A stretch of 64,000 bases of DNA from an uncultured Alphaproteobacteria bacterium (GTDB lineage Bacteria > Pseudomonadota > Alphaproteobacteria > Rhizobiales > Beijerinckiaceae). How positions within the stretch are numbered: position 1 is the first letter of the stretch; each line of letters opens with the position of its first letter. A program made the position numbers and the translations under genes. The stretch lies in the NCBI GenBank assembly GCA_937988775.1, contig CALKHP010000050.1, positions 1 to 64,000 of the forward strand, read 5' to 3'. The notes beneath the pieces were generated by a model. That model had not been told where the DNA came from, ran no database searches, and saw only the letters and a list, made by a program, of their open reading frames with translations. Positions 47,358-58,685 of the stretch are shown here, in pieces.

Positions 47358-48137
47358 ATGCTGATCGATAGCCATTGCCATCTCGATTTTCCCGATTTCA
47401 CTGACGATTTCGACGGCGTGCTGGCGCGTGCCGCCGCCGCCGGCGTCGGCGCCATGGTGACGATCTCGACGCGCGTGCGCGAGTTCCAGCGCTACGCCAG
47501 CCTGGCCGAGCGCCACGCCAATATCTGGTGCACGGTCGGCACCCATCCGCATCAGGCCGGCAACGAGACTGACGTCACCGTCGAGGAACTGGTGAGGCTG
47601 TCGGCGCATCCGCGCTGCGTCGGTATCGGCGAAGCCGGGCTCGACTATTTCTATGACAAGGCGCCGCGCGACCTGCAACGCCAGAGCCTGCTCATCCATA
47701 TCGACGCGGCGCGCCGCACCGGCCTGCCGCTGGTCATCCACGCCCGCGATGCCGATGACGACATGGCGGCGATCCTGACCGAGGAAATGGGGAAGGGCGC
47801 TTTCAAGGCCATCCTGCACTGTTTCTCGTCGGGCGCGGCGCTCGCCCGCACCGGCGTGGCGCTTGGCCTCTACGTGTCGTTCTCCGGCATCCTGACCTTC
47901 CGCAACTCGCAGGCGCTGCGCGATATCGCGGCCGAATTGCCGGCCGACCGCCTGCTGGTCGAGACCGATGCGCCATATCTTGCGCCGGTGCCGCATCGTG
48001 GCAAGCGCAACGAACCGGCCTTTGTCGCCGATACGGCGCGCGTCCTGGCGGAGGTGCGCGGTCTGGATATCGCAGCGCTGACGGCGCTGACCGCCGCCAA
48101 CACCAGGCGCGTCTTCGCCAAGATGGCCGCCTCATGA
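47358..48137 (+). CDS. tatD: TatD family metal-dependent hydrolase
   Basis: Putative deoxyribonuclease of about 259 aa. Metal-binding motif DSHCHLDF at the N terminus, EAGLDYFYDKAPRDLQRQSL, HARDADDDM, HCFSSG and ETDAPYLAPVPHRGKRNEP are all family signatures. The start is at 47358; a TTG four codons earlier is possible. It overlaps the next gene by ATGA. Confidence 0.93.
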   Translation: MLIDSHCHLDFPDFTDDFDGVLARAAAAGVGAMVTISTRVREFQRYASLAERHANIWCTVGTHPHQAGNETDVTVEELVRLSAHPRCVGIGEAGLDYFYDKAPRDLQRQSLLIHIDAARRTGLPLVIHARDADDDMAAILTEEMGKGAFKAILHCFSSGAALARTGVALGLYVSFSGILTFRNSQALRDIAAELPADRLLVETDAPYLAPVPHRGKRNEPAFVADTARVLAEVRGLDIAALTALTAANTRRVFAKMAAS

Positions 48138-48928
48138 CGCATCGCATCACCATCCTCGGCTGCGGCTCGTCCGGCGGCGTGCCGCGCGTCGGCGGCGGCT
48201 GGGGCGCCTGCGACCCGGCCAATCCGCGCAACCGGCGCCGGCGCTGCTCGATCCTGATCGAGCGCATCGGCGCCGAGGGCACGACGCGCGTGCTGGTCGA
48301 TACCTCGCCGGACCTGCGCGAACAGTTGCTCGATGCCGAGGTGCGCGCGCTCGACGCCGTGATCCTGACGCATGAGCACGCCGACCATACCCACGGCATC
48401 GACGATCTCCGGCCGCTATGCATCCACATGCGCCGCCGGCTCGATCTCTACCAGGACGCCAAGACCAGCGCGCTGATGCGCGAGCGCTTCGGCTATTGTT
48501 TCGAGACGCCGCCCGGCAGCAGCTATCCGCCGATCGTGCACGACAAGCGCATCGCGGCCGATGCCAGCTTTTCGATTCCCGGCAGCGGGCCTGCCATCGA
48601 GCTGACGCCGATGCGGCTCGTGCATGGCGATATCGACGCGCTCGGCCTGCGCTTCGCCGACATCGCATATTCGCCCGATGTCAGCGCCATCCCAGAGGCC
48701 AGCATCGCCAGCTTCGCCGGCCTCAGGCTGTGGATCATCGACGCGCTGCGCTTCACGCCGCACCCGACGCATTTCCATCTCGACGAAGCGCTCGGCTGGA
48801 TCGCCCGCATGAAGCCCGAGCGCGCCATCCTGACCAACCTGCACACCGATCTCGATTACGACGATCTGCGCAAGCGGCTGCCGGACGGAATTGACGTGGC
48901 TTATGATGGCCTTAGCGTCGAACTCTGA
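48134..48928 (+). CDS. Metallo-beta-lactamase fold hydrolase (PhnP-like)
   Basis: Protein of 264 aa. The N-terminal GCGSSGGVPRVGG and the metal motif THEHADHTHGIDD place it in the PhnP/cyclic phosphodiesterase-like group. Further ligands appear in MRLVHGDIDALGLRF and LTNLHTDLDYDDL. This gene follows tatD in many Alphaproteobacteria; substrate not known. Confidence 0.88.
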   Translation: MTHRITILGCGSSGGVPRVGGGWGACDPANPRNRRRRCSILIERIGAEGTTRVLVDTSPDLREQLLDAEVRALDAVILTHEHADHTHGIDDLRPLCIHMRRRLDLYQDAKTSALMRERFGYCFETPPGSSYPPIVHDKRIAADASFSIPGSGPAIELTPMRLVHGDIDALGLRFADIAYSPDVSAIPEASIASFAGLRLWIIDALRFTPHPTHFHLDEALGWIARMKPERAILTNLHTDLDYDDLRKRLPDGIDVAYDGLSVEL

Positions 48929-49237
48929 ACTATTTCGCATCTCCGTTAGTTCCATAATTAAACTTATGCGAGTCACATCTGGCATGAGAAGGCCAGGTCG
49001 GGCATTGTCGGAAAAGCTAGGACTGCCGCAGCGAGCTTGCCCCGCTCAAGCGCACATCACCTGACGATGACCAGACGTGTCTTGCCCCGGACTTGATCCG
49101 GGGCCCATCGAACGAACGGATTTCGCAAGGTGCTGATTTCCAGATGGCTTGGGTCCCGGCTCAAGGCCGGGACGAAACCCCAACGGGTTCATATCGCGAG
49201 AGCGGCGCGCCTACCTCGCATTTGGCCGCCGGTGCGA
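48929..49237. repeat. Intergenic region with REP-like palindromes
   Basis: Contains GCCCCGG...CCGGGGC (49084-49104, loop with TTGAT) and GTCCCGGC-TCAAG-GCCGGGAC (49153-49173). The remainder shows no gene or clear promoter. Confidence 0.6.
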
Positions 49238-50443
49238 TCAGCGCACCGGCACGCTGCGTGGCAGCAGGAAGGTCAGCAGCCCGACGGCCGGCAGCCAGGC
49301 GCACAGCCGGAACACCTCGACGATGCCGAGCCAGTCCGCGATGGCGCCGAGCCCGGCGGCGCAAACGCCGCCAAGGCCGAACGAGAGCCCGTAGAACAAG
49401 CCGCCGACCAGCCCTACCCGATGCGGCACCAGATCGATGGCGTAGATCAGGATCGAGGCAAAGGCGCTCGCCATGATGAAGCTGACGAACACGCTGAGCA
49501 CGCCGGTCCAGAACAGGTCGACATGCGGCAGCAGCAGCGCGAATGGCAGCGAGCCGAGGATCGAGAGCCAGATCACCCGGTCGCGCCCGATCCGGTCGCC
49601 CAGCATGCCGCCGGCAATGACGCCGAACGCGCCGACCACGAGGTAAAGGAACAGCATCACCTGCGAGAGCTGCACCGTGACGCCGAAGCGCTCGATCAGA
49701 TAGAACGTGTAATAGGAGGTGAAGCTCGCCGTATAGGCGTTCTTCGAAAACAGCAGCACCATCAGGATGGCCATGGCGAAGATGATGCGGCCCGCCGGCA
49801 GCAGCGGGCCGATCGCCGCCTCGGGCGCGTCTCGCGCCTCCGCCACCTGCCGCCGCCGGAACGCGGCATAGCGCGAGGCGGTCCAGAACATCAGCGCCAT
49901 GGCGAGCAACACCACGCTGGAGAACCAGACGAGGCTCGGCTGGCCGCGCGGCACCACGACGATCGCCGCCAGCAACGGCCCGACCGCATAGCCGACATGG
50001 CCGCCGACCTGGAACACGCCCTGCGCCAGGCCCTGCCGGCCGGCGGCGGCGTGGCGCGCCATGCGCGTCGCTTCCGGGTGGAACACGGCCGAGCCGATGC
50101 CGACCAGCGCCGCCGCGATCAGGACCATGCCGTAGCTATGCGCGAAAGCCAGCAGCACGAGGCCGATCAACGTCGCTCCCATGCCGACGACCATGGCATA
50201 GGGCCACGGCCGGCGATCGGTGAAATAGCCGAGCAGCGGCTGCAACAGCGACGACGTGACCTGGAACGCCAGCGTGATCAGGCCGATCTCGACGAAATCG
50301 AGCTGGTAGCTGTCCTTGATGAGCGGATACAGCGCCGGGATCATCGACTGGACGAGATCGTTGAGCAGATGCGCGACGCTCAATGCCGCCAGAACCGGCA
50401 TAAGCGGACGCCTGGCGGGCGCGGCTAATGAAACGGGTGTCAT
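49238..50443 (-). CDS. MFS transporter, Fsr (fosmidomycin resistance) type
   Basis: Inner-membrane exporter with about 12 helices, around 401 aa from the start at 50443 (MTPVSLAAPARRPLMPVLAA). The N-terminal AHLLNDLVQSMIPALYPLIK and later FHPEATRMARHAAAGRQGLA are characteristic of the Fsr subgroup. An upstream frame extension to 50512 is unlikely. Probable drug exporter; the substrate cannot be read from sequence. Confidence 0.87.
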   Translation of the reverse strand: MTPVSLAAPARRPLMPVLAALSVAHLLNDLVQSMIPALYPLIKDSYQLDFVEIGLITLAFQVTSSLLQPLLGYFTDRRPWPYAMVVGMGATLIGLVLLAFAHSYGMVLIAAALVGIGSAVFHPEATRMARHAAAGRQGLAQGVFQVGGHVGYAVGPLLAAIVVVPRGQPSLVWFSSVVLLAMALMFWTASRYAAFRRRQVAEARDAPEAAIGPLLPAGRIIFAMAILMVLLFSKNAYTASFTSYYTFYLIERFGVTVQLSQVMLFLYLVVGAFGVIAGGMLGDRIGRDRVIWLSILGSLPFALLLPHVDLFWTGVLSVFVSFIMASAFASILIYAIDLVPHRVGLVGGLFYGLSFGLGGVCAAGLGAIADWLGIVEVFRLCAWLPAVGLLTFLLPRSVPVR

Positions 50444-50597
50444 GACATTCGCTTGAGTTATCGAAGCCGTCAGGGCGACCGGCCTGCCCCGCACATAGCG
50501 CATGATGGCCATGGCGGAAAGGCTTGGCGCGGAGGACGGCCTGTCCGGCTGGCATTTTCCTGAAGATCGGCGCGCGCGAGGATGCTATCAGCGCGCC

Positions 50598-51458
50598 ATG
50601 CAAAGCCCCTCTCCTTCCCGCGACATCGATGTTCTTCTCGCCATCATGGCCGCCTTGCGCACGCCCGGCACCGGCTGCCCGTGGGATCTCGCCCAGACCT
50701 TCGAGAGCATCGCGCCCTATACGCAGGAGGAAGCGGCCGAAGTGGCCGACGCCATCCTGCGCGGCGACCGGGGCGATCTTTGCGACGAGCTTGGCGACCT
50801 GCTGCTTCAGGTGGTGTTTCACGCGCGCATGGCCGAGGAGGAAGGCAGCTTCGCCTTCGGCGATGTCGTGCATGCCATCACCGCCAAGCTGATTCGGCGC
50901 CATCCGCATGTCTTCGGCGACGAGCCCGACCTCACGACCGCCGAGGTGAATGCCATGTGGCAGCGCGTCAAGGCGCAGGAAAAGCAGCAGCGCCGGGAGG
51001 CGCGCCAGCGCGCCGGCCTGCCGGACGAGGCCGATCGCAGCACGCTCGCCGGCGTGCTGCCGACGCTGCCGGCCCTCGACCGCGCCGTGCGCCTGCAACG
51101 CCGCGCCGCCACTGTCGGCTTCGACTGGAACGATGCCCGGCTCGTGCTCGACAAGATCGCCGAGGAAATCGCCGAGACGCGTGAAGCGATGGCCGGCAAG
51201 GACAAGGCGGCGATCGAGGACGAAATCGGCGACCTCCTGTTCGCCGTCGCCAATCTCGCCCGCCATCTCGATGTCGATGCCGAGCGCGCCCTGCATGGCG
51301 GCAGCGCCAAGTTCGAGCGGCGCTTCCGCTTCATCGAGGCAGCGCTTGGCGAGCAGGGGCGAAGCGCGGACGAAGCCTCGCTCGCCGAAATGGAAGAGCT
51401 GTGGTCGCGCGCCAAGCTGGCTGAGCGGGAGGCGCCTGCTGTCTCCACACGCACTTGA
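50598..51458 (+). CDS. mazG: Nucleoside triphosphate pyrophosphohydrolase MazG
   Basis: Protein of 286 aa hydrolysing (d)NTPs to monophosphates. Two MazG domains: GCPWDLAQTFESIAPYTQEE with EExxE and DELGDLLLQVVFHA in the first, and EEIAETREAM with DEIGDLLFAVANLA in the second. Divergent from the MFS gene and convergent with hflX. Confidence 0.95.
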   Translation: MQSPSPSRDIDVLLAIMAALRTPGTGCPWDLAQTFESIAPYTQEEAAEVADAILRGDRGDLCDELGDLLLQVVFHARMAEEEGSFAFGDVVHAITAKLIRRHPHVFGDEPDLTTAEVNAMWQRVKAQEKQQRREARQRAGLPDEADRSTLAGVLPTLPALDRAVRLQRRAATVGFDWNDARLVLDKIAEEIAETREAMAGKDKAAIEDEIGDLLFAVANLARHLDVDAERALHGGSAKFERRFRFIEAALGEQGRSADEASLAEMEELWSRAKLAEREAPAVSTRT

Positions 51459-51500
51459 CCGAGGCTCCCACCCCTTTCGACAGGTGCCCCGCCTCCCTGG

Positions 51501-51570
51501 GCCCCGGATCAAGCCCGGGGCAAGGCCATCGCGGAAACACACCCGTCTTGTGCCGGGCTTGACCCGGCAC
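51501..51570. repeat. REP-like palindromes between mazG and hflX
   Basis: GCCCCGG...CCGGGGC (51501-51521) and GTGCCGGG...CCCGGCAC (51550-51570), both with CTTGA/TCAAG in the loop. Same family as those after the PhnP-like gene. They may also end the converging transcripts. Confidence 0.6.
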
Positions 51571-51595
51571 CCATGGCCTTAAAGCACTGACGCCA

Positions 51596-52984
51596 TCAAC
51601 GAGCGGCGCGCACATCCTCCGCGCCACCCGTCGTGAAGCGGCCGGCGAAGCGGCGCGCGAACTGGTTCCAGCGTGGTTCGGGGATGCGCAATTGCAGCGC
51701 CAGCCTGCCCTCGCCCGCATCGGTACGCGCCAGCACCTCGCAGGTTTCGTAGAGCCAGTGCAGGGCGGCGCCCTCCTCCGCCTCGACCAGCAGCGACACG
51801 ACATGTCGGGTCGCGGTGATGCGCCGCTCGATCTCGGCCCGCAGAATATCGAGCCCCGCGCCGCTCAGCGCCGAGACCAGCACCGGGCGCAGCGCCAGCG
51901 GCTTGCCGGCGACGAGGTTGTGCATCTGCGCCAGCTCGTCGGGCGCGATCCGGTCAGTCTTGTTCCAGACCTCGATCAGCCGCTCGGCCTTGCTCGGATC
52001 GATGCCGAGTTCTGTCAGGATGCCGGCGACGTCGGCCGCCTGCGCCTCGGTATCCTGATGCGACAGATCGCGGACATGCAGGATGACATCGGCCTCGATG
52101 ACATCCTCCAGCGTGGCGCGGAACGCCGCGATCAGCGTCGTCGGCAGGTCCGAGATGAAGCCGACCGTATCGAGCAGGATGACCTTGAGCCCATGCGGCA
52201 GCGCCACGACGCGCGCCGTCGGGTCGAGCGTGGCAAACAGCATGTCCTTCGCCAGAACCTCGGCGCTGGACAGACGGTTGAACAGCGTCGACTTACCGGC
52301 ATTGGTGTAGCCGACCAAAGCGATGGTCGGATACGGCACGCGGTCGCGCCCTGCCCTGTGCAAGGCGCGCGTGCGCTTGACCTTTTCGAGATCGTGCTCA
52401 ATGCGCCGCATCCGTTCGACGATCATGCGCCGGTCGGCCTCGATCTGCGTCTCGCCGGGGCCGCCAAGGAAGCCGAATCCGCCGCGCTGGCGCTCCAGAT
52501 GGGTCCATGACCGCACCAGCCGGCTTTTCTGGTAGGCGAGATGCGCCAGTTCGACCTGCAACACGCCCTCGCGCGTGCGGGCGCGCCGGCCGAAGATTTC
52601 GAGGATCAGGCCGGTGCGGTCGATGACCTTGCAGCCCCAGGCGCGCTCGAGATTGCGCTGCTGTACCGGGCTGAGCGCACCATCGACCAGCACGAGGTCG
52701 ATCTCCTCCGATTCGACCGCCGCCTTGAATTCCTCGACCTTGCCGAGGCCGAGCAACGTCGCCGGGCGCGGCCGGCCGATGCGTGCGACCTCCGCCCGCA
52801 CCACGGCGAGATCGATCGCCTGTGCCAGGCCGACAGCCTCCTCGAGGCGCTGGGCCTCGGGCCGCAACGCCGCAGCGTCCCGGCTGTTATAGGGGCCGAC
52901 GACCAGCGTGCGCGTATGCTCGGCAATACCGCGTTCCGGCTCATTGCCGCCGGGCGCGGAAGGCTGCTTGGGGAGCTGGCTCAA
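51596..52984 (-). CDS. hflX: Ribosome-associated GTPase HflX
   Basis: GTPase of 462 aa that splits stalled ribosomes. The N-terminal HflX domain ends in GGPGETQIEADRR; G1 is GYTNAGKSTLFNRL, G3 DTVGFISDLP, G4 NKTD. The start is TTG at 52984, 12 bp after the hfq stop; no in-frame ATG is better placed. Coexpression with hfq is usual. Confidence 0.95.
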   Translation of the reverse strand: MSQLPKQPSAPGGNEPERGIAEHTRTLVVGPYNSRDAAALRPEAQRLEEAVGLAQAIDLAVVRAEVARIGRPRPATLLGLGKVEEFKAAVESEEIDLVLVDGALSPVQQRNLERAWGCKVIDRTGLILEIFGRRARTREGVLQVELAHLAYQKSRLVRSWTHLERQRGGFGFLGGPGETQIEADRRMIVERMRRIEHDLEKVKRTRALHRAGRDRVPYPTIALVGYTNAGKSTLFNRLSSAEVLAKDMLFATLDPTARVVALPHGLKVILLDTVGFISDLPTTLIAAFRATLEDVIEADVILHVRDLSHQDTEAQAADVAGILTELGIDPSKAERLIEVWNKTDRIAPDELAQMHNLVAGKPLALRPVLVSALSGAGLDILRAEIERRITATRHVVSLLVEAEEGAALHWLYETCEVLARTDAGEGRLALQLRIPEPRWNQFARRFAGRFTTGGAEDVRAAR

Positions 52985-52996
52985 ACGAGGCCGGAC

Positions 52997-53245
52997 TCAG
53001 CCGTCGACATCATCCGCCGGCTCGAAGAGCTGCAACGGATGGCCCGGCATGATCGTCGAGATCGCGTGTTTGTAGACCAGCTGAGAATGTCCGTCGCGGC
53101 GCAGCAGCACACAGAAGTTGTCGAACCAGGTTACGACCCCTTGCAGCTTGACACCGTTGACCAGAAAGATCGTCAGCGGGATCTTATTCTTGCGAACATT
53201 ATTGAGAAACGTGTCCTGCAAATTCTGATTGCGGTCCGCCGCCAT
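52997..53245 (-). CDS. hfq: RNA chaperone Hfq
   Basis: Protein of 82 aa forming a hexameric Sm ring that pairs small RNAs with mRNAs. Sm1 (IPLTIFLVNGVKLQGVVTWF) and Sm2 (YKHAISTIMP) motifs are intact, including the QDTFLNN N terminus. Lies between ntrX and hflX on the same strand. Confidence 0.97.
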   Translation of the reverse strand: MAADRNQNLQDTFLNNVRKNKIPLTIFLVNGVKLQGVVTWFDNFCVLLRRDGHSQLVYKHAISTIMPGHPLQLFEPADDVDG

Positions 53246-53408
53246 TCTTGACCCCTAAATTTCTGCGGATTCGTGATGCGGCACGATTCCAGTCCGATTG
53301 AAAACACGCCCGAACGATCGAGGCAATACGACGAACGGGCGTGGTCTGCCTGCCACACCGCCGAAAAAGCGACCCTGCCCCCAAAAAAAGAGCAAGCGAC
53401 ATGATGAG

Positions 53409-54773
53409 CTAAACCCCGAGCGACTTCAACTTCCTATGCAGGGCCGAGCGCTCCATGCCGATGAATTCGGCGGTGCGTGAGATGTTCCCGCCAAAGCGGC
53501 TGATTTGCGCCACGAGATATTCGCGCTCGAAGGTTTCGCGCGCCTCGCGCAGCGGCAGGCCGAGCAGCTTTTCGCCCCCTGCCCCGGTCGGCGTCAACGG
53601 CACCAGTGCGCCGACATCCGGCGGCAGCATCTCGGCCGTCACCTCGGTGTCGGCGTCGCCGCCGGCGAGGATCATCAGCCGCTCCATGTTGTTGCGAAGC
53701 TGGCGCACATTGCCCGGCCAATCGTGCGATTGCAGCACCGCCATGGCATCGGCGGCGATTCGGCGCCGCGGCAGGCCGGACGTCGCGCCGATCTGCTCCA
53801 TGAAGAACTCGATCAGCTCCGGCACGTCCTCGCGACGCTCCGACAAGGCCGGGATACGCAGCGGCACCACGCTGAGGCGGTGATACAGATCCTCGCGAAA
53901 ATGCCCGGCGGCGATCTCGGCGGCGAGGTCGCGGCTGGTCGAGGCGATGATGCGCACATCGACGAACACCCGCGTCGAGCCGCCGACGCGCTGGAAATTC
54001 TGGTCGATCAGCACGCGCAGGATCTTGTTCTGCGTCTCGCGCGGCATGTCGACAACCTCGTCGAGATAGAGCGTGCCGCCATGGGCCTCCTCGAGGGCGC
54101 CGGTGCGCCGCGCCTTGCCGTCGACATTCTCGACGCCGAACAGCGCCTCCTCCATCGTCTCCGGCGTGATGGCGGCGGCGTTCAGCACGATGAACGGGCT
54201 GCTGGCGCGGGCCGACTGGGCGTGGATGGTGCGGGCGGCCAGTTCCTTGCCGGAGCCGGACGCCCCCACGATCATGATGCGCGCATTGGTCGGCGCGATC
54301 TTCTCGATCTGCTGGCGCAACTGGTTGATCACCGTCGAGCGGCCGACGATGCGGCCGAGACCGCCGGAGCGCTGCTGCAAATCGCGCACCTCGCGCTTGA
54401 GCGACGAGGTTTCGAGCGCACGCTGCGCCACCAGCATCAGCCTGTCGGCCTTGAACGGCTTCTCGATGAAATCATAGGCGCCGCGCCGGATGGCGGAAAC
54501 CGCCGTCTCGATATTGCCGTGGCCCGAGATCATGACGACCGGCAGGTCGGGATGCATTTCCTTGAGCAGGTCGAGCAGTTGCAGCCCGTCGAGCCGGCTG
54601 CCCTGCATCCAGATATCGAGGAATACGAGATTCGGCCGCCGGGCTTCCACCGCCTGCAGGGCCTCGTCCGAGTTCCGCGCCACCCTCGTGCGGTAGCCCT
54701 CGTCGTCCAGAATCCCTGCGACCAGGTCGCGGATGTCGGTCTCGTCGTCGACAATAAGAATGTCGCTGCTCAT
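53409..54773 (-). CDS. ntrX: Nitrogen assimilation response regulator NtrX
   Basis: Protein of 454 aa. Receiver domain (1-120, phospho-Asp in FLDIWMQGSR), AAA+ domain with GASGSGKELAART and GGTLYLDEV, and a Fis-type HTH at the end (FGGNISRTAEFIGMERSALH). The GAFTGA loop is replaced by a diverged sequence, as usual for NtrX, implying activity without sigma-54. Overlaps ntrY by ATGA. Confidence 0.94.
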   Translation of the reverse strand: MSSDILIVDDETDIRDLVAGILDDEGYRTRVARNSDEALQAVEARRPNLVFLDIWMQGSRLDGLQLLDLLKEMHPDLPVVMISGHGNIETAVSAIRRGAYDFIEKPFKADRLMLVAQRALETSSLKREVRDLQQRSGGLGRIVGRSTVINQLRQQIEKIAPTNARIMIVGASGSGKELAARTIHAQSARASSPFIVLNAAAITPETMEEALFGVENVDGKARRTGALEEAHGGTLYLDEVVDMPRETQNKILRVLIDQNFQRVGGSTRVFVDVRIIASTSRDLAAEIAAGHFREDLYHRLSVVPLRIPALSERREDVPELIEFFMEQIGATSGLPRRRIAADAMAVLQSHDWPGNVRQLRNNMERLMILAGGDADTEVTAEMLPPDVGALVPLTPTGAGGEKLLGLPLREARETFEREYLVAQISRFGGNISRTAEFIGMERSALHRKLKSLGV

Positions 54774-57052
54774 GATGTCTTCAGTTCACTCTGGCTGTTG
54801 GCGGTGTTTTCGGGCGGCTGGTTTCCGGCATGCGCGTCGGGGGGTTGGAACGGCAGCCACAGGCGAATACGCGCACCATGGCCGCCTTCGGCAACGCCCG
54901 GCGCGTCGAGAAGTTCGATGCCGCCGCCATGTTCCTCGAAAATCTTGGCGACGATCGGCAGGCCGAGCCCGGTGCCGCTCGCCCGCGTCGTGGTGTAGGG
55001 CTCGAGAAGCCGCTGGCGGTTCTCGCTCGGCAGGCCCTTGCCGTTGTCGGTCACCTCGATGGCGAGCCGGCCGGGCTGGCTGAGATCGAGCCCGAGCGAG
55101 ACGACGCCTTGCCGGCGCTCGTCGGCAGGCAGCGCGCCAATGCCCTCGGTGGCGTTCTTGAGGATGTTCTGCACCGCCTGCCCGACCAGCCTGCGGTCGA
55201 AATCCAGCATCACCGGCTCGTCCGGCAGCTTGTCCTCGAACACGATGTCGGGATAGCCGACGCGCATCATGAACAGCAGCTGGCGCAGCGCGTCGCGCAA
55301 ATCCTCGCGCGCCGGCGTCGGCTTCGGCATGCGCGCGAAGGAGGAGAATTCGTCGACCATCTGCTTGATGTCCTCGACCTGCCGGATGATCGTATCCGTG
55401 CACTGGTCGAACACCTCGCGATCGTCCTGCGCGATCACCTTGCCATAACGGCGGCGGATGCGTTCGGCGGAAAGCTGGATCGGCGTCAGCGGGTTCTTGA
55501 TCTCATGCGCGATGCGGCGCGCGACATCGGCCCAGGCCGAAGTGCGTTGCGCCGTGACCAGGTCGGTAATGTCGTCGAGCGTCACGACATAGCCGCGCCG
55601 CCCGCTCGCGGCCTGCTCGCTGGTGACGCGGACCGAGAGAATCCGGTCCTTGCCGGAGGTGGCGAGGTTGATCTCCTCATGCACCAGCCGCTGCTGCGCG
55701 CTCGCCGCTTCCTTGACCAGGGCGTCGAGTTCGGGAAGCAGGTCGACGATCGGTTTACCGGCGAGGTCCTGCCGGTTGCCGCCAAGCAAGTGTTCGGCCG
55801 GCGGATTGACCAGGGTGATGCGGCCGGCATCGTCGAGGCCGACCACCGCCGCCGGCACGCCCGAGAGCACGGCTTCCATGAAACGCCGGCGCCGGTCGAT
55901 CAGATCGTTGGCGGCGAGCAGCCGGTTGTGCTGCGAGCGCAATTCGGCGGTCATCTTGTTGAAGGTCGAGCCGAGATGGCCGAGATCGCCATCCGAGCGC
56001 TGCACCGGCACCTGCACCAGCAGGTTGCCATAGGAAACCTGGTCAGTCGCCTGGATCAGCCGGCGGATCGGCTGCACGAGCTGGTTGGCGAAACGCAGGC
56101 CGATCAGGATCGCCGAGAGCAGCACGATCAGCGTGATCAGCGCGAACACGGCGCCGATCACCAGTTGCGTCGTCTCGCGGCTGCCCTCGAGCGCCTCATA
56201 TTGCTCGATGCCGGCCTGGGCGAGCGCCGGGAACTGCACCGCCTGCGGGCTGACCGGCCGCGCGACATACAGGAAGGCGTCCTCGAAGCCCTTGACCTTG
56301 CGCAGCGAGGCAATGGCGCGCGCCGAGATCATGCAAGGCGGCTCGTCGGTCTCGGCGGTGGCGAAATCCTGCGCTCCGGGCGGCGGCAGATCGAGCGAGG
56401 AGCGAATGCTCGCCTTGTCGATCACCATGCCGTTGCGGTGGATCAGCACCGCGTAGGGAAAGCCGAGCGACAGCGCGCGCGAGGTCATGAACTGCGCGAA
56501 GGCATTGTGGTCGCGCTCATAAAGCCCATCGGCGCGGATGCGCTCGATATCGACCGCCATCAACTGGCTCTCGCGGCCGATATTCTGGCACAGCTGCTGC
56601 TGGTATTCGCGCGCGAACACGCCCGCATTGCTGACAAGCTGGCGCAAGCTGCCCGAGAACCACGGATCGAGCCCGCGATCGAGCGTCACGAGGCCGACGA
56701 CCGCCACCAGCACCACCGGCAGCACCGCGATGGCGCTGAACAGCCCGACGAAGCGCACATGCAGCCGCGAGCCGGCCGTGCCCTGCCGCCGCGCCCTGAC
56801 CAGCACGAACACTTCCATCGCCACGAAGATCAGCAGCAGCAGGATCATCGCCAGGTTGATGCCAAGCATGATCAGCACGACGCGCGGCGTCGGCACGATC
56901 GGGGTGATGCCGATCAGAATCAGGAAGGTCACCAGCGCCGTGACCATAGCGAGAATGCCGATGATCGGGCCAAGCAGCCCGGTGCCGCGCTCGCTCAGCG
57001 CAAACCACCGTCCCGGCCGCTTTTGCGCCGTCTCTTGCTGCTCCGTCGCCAT
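54770..57052 (-). CDS. ntrY: Nitrogen/redox sensor histidine kinase NtrY
   Basis: Membrane sensor kinase of about 760 aa. N-terminal membrane helices (GPIIGILAMVTALVTFLILI, VVLIMLGINLAMILLLLIFV, LFSAIAVLPVVLVAVVGLV), a periplasmic loop, a further helix and HAMP (about 325-390), PAS, HisKA with RIAHEIKNPLTPIQLSAERI, and HATPase (DNGKGLPSENRQR, GLGLPIV). The start is ambiguous among ATGs at 57052, 57073 and 57076. Confidence 0.94.
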   Translation of the reverse strand: MATEQQETAQKRPGRWFALSERGTGLLGPIIGILAMVTALVTFLILIGITPIVPTPRVVLIMLGINLAMILLLLIFVAMEVFVLVRARRQGTAGSRLHVRFVGLFSAIAVLPVVLVAVVGLVTLDRGLDPWFSGSLRQLVSNAGVFAREYQQQLCQNIGRESQLMAVDIERIRADGLYERDHNAFAQFMTSRALSLGFPYAVLIHRNGMVIDKASIRSSLDLPPPGAQDFATAETDEPPCMISARAIASLRKVKGFEDAFLYVARPVSPQAVQFPALAQAGIEQYEALEGSRETTQLVIGAVFALITLIVLLSAILIGLRFANQLVQPIRRLIQATDQVSYGNLLVQVPVQRSDGDLGHLGSTFNKMTAELRSQHNRLLAANDLIDRRRRFMEAVLSGVPAAVVGLDDAGRITLVNPPAEHLLGGNRQDLAGKPIVDLLPELDALVKEAASAQQRLVHEEINLATSGKDRILSVRVTSEQAASGRRGYVVTLDDITDLVTAQRTSAWADVARRIAHEIKNPLTPIQLSAERIRRRYGKVIAQDDREVFDQCTDTIIRQVEDIKQMVDEFSSFARMPKPTPAREDLRDALRQLLFMMRVGYPDIVFEDKLPDEPVMLDFDRRLVGQAVQNILKNATEGIGALPADERRQGVVSLGLDLSQPGRLAIEVTDNGKGLPSENRQRLLEPYTTTRASGTGLGLPIVAKIFEEHGGGIELLDAPGVAEGGHGARIRLWLPFQPPDAHAGNQPPENTANSQSELKTS

Positions 57053-57192
57053 CGACCCTGACGCCTCGATCATCATCGGAAATTGCACGGCGCGCCGCAC
57101 GGGCACGCATTCTCAGCTTGGCATCACGGATGCAACCGCTAAGCAACAGTGTTGTTGGAATGCGACATTATTTCGACGGGCGCGCCACAATC

Positions 57193-58653
<1,461 letters not shown>

Positions 58654-58685
58654 CGATCCTCAAGCGTCGTGTTCAAGCTTCGTGT

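Noticed and set aside
49130..50428. Rightward 432-codon frame opposite the MFS transporter
   Set aside because: His/Arg/Asp/Gln-rich low-complexity product typical of antisense frames; the minus strand encodes a clear 12-helix transporter.
54830..57061. Rightward 743-codon frame opposite ntrY
   Set aside because: Length comes from GC-rich codon bias on the other strand; ntrY has all kinase motifs.
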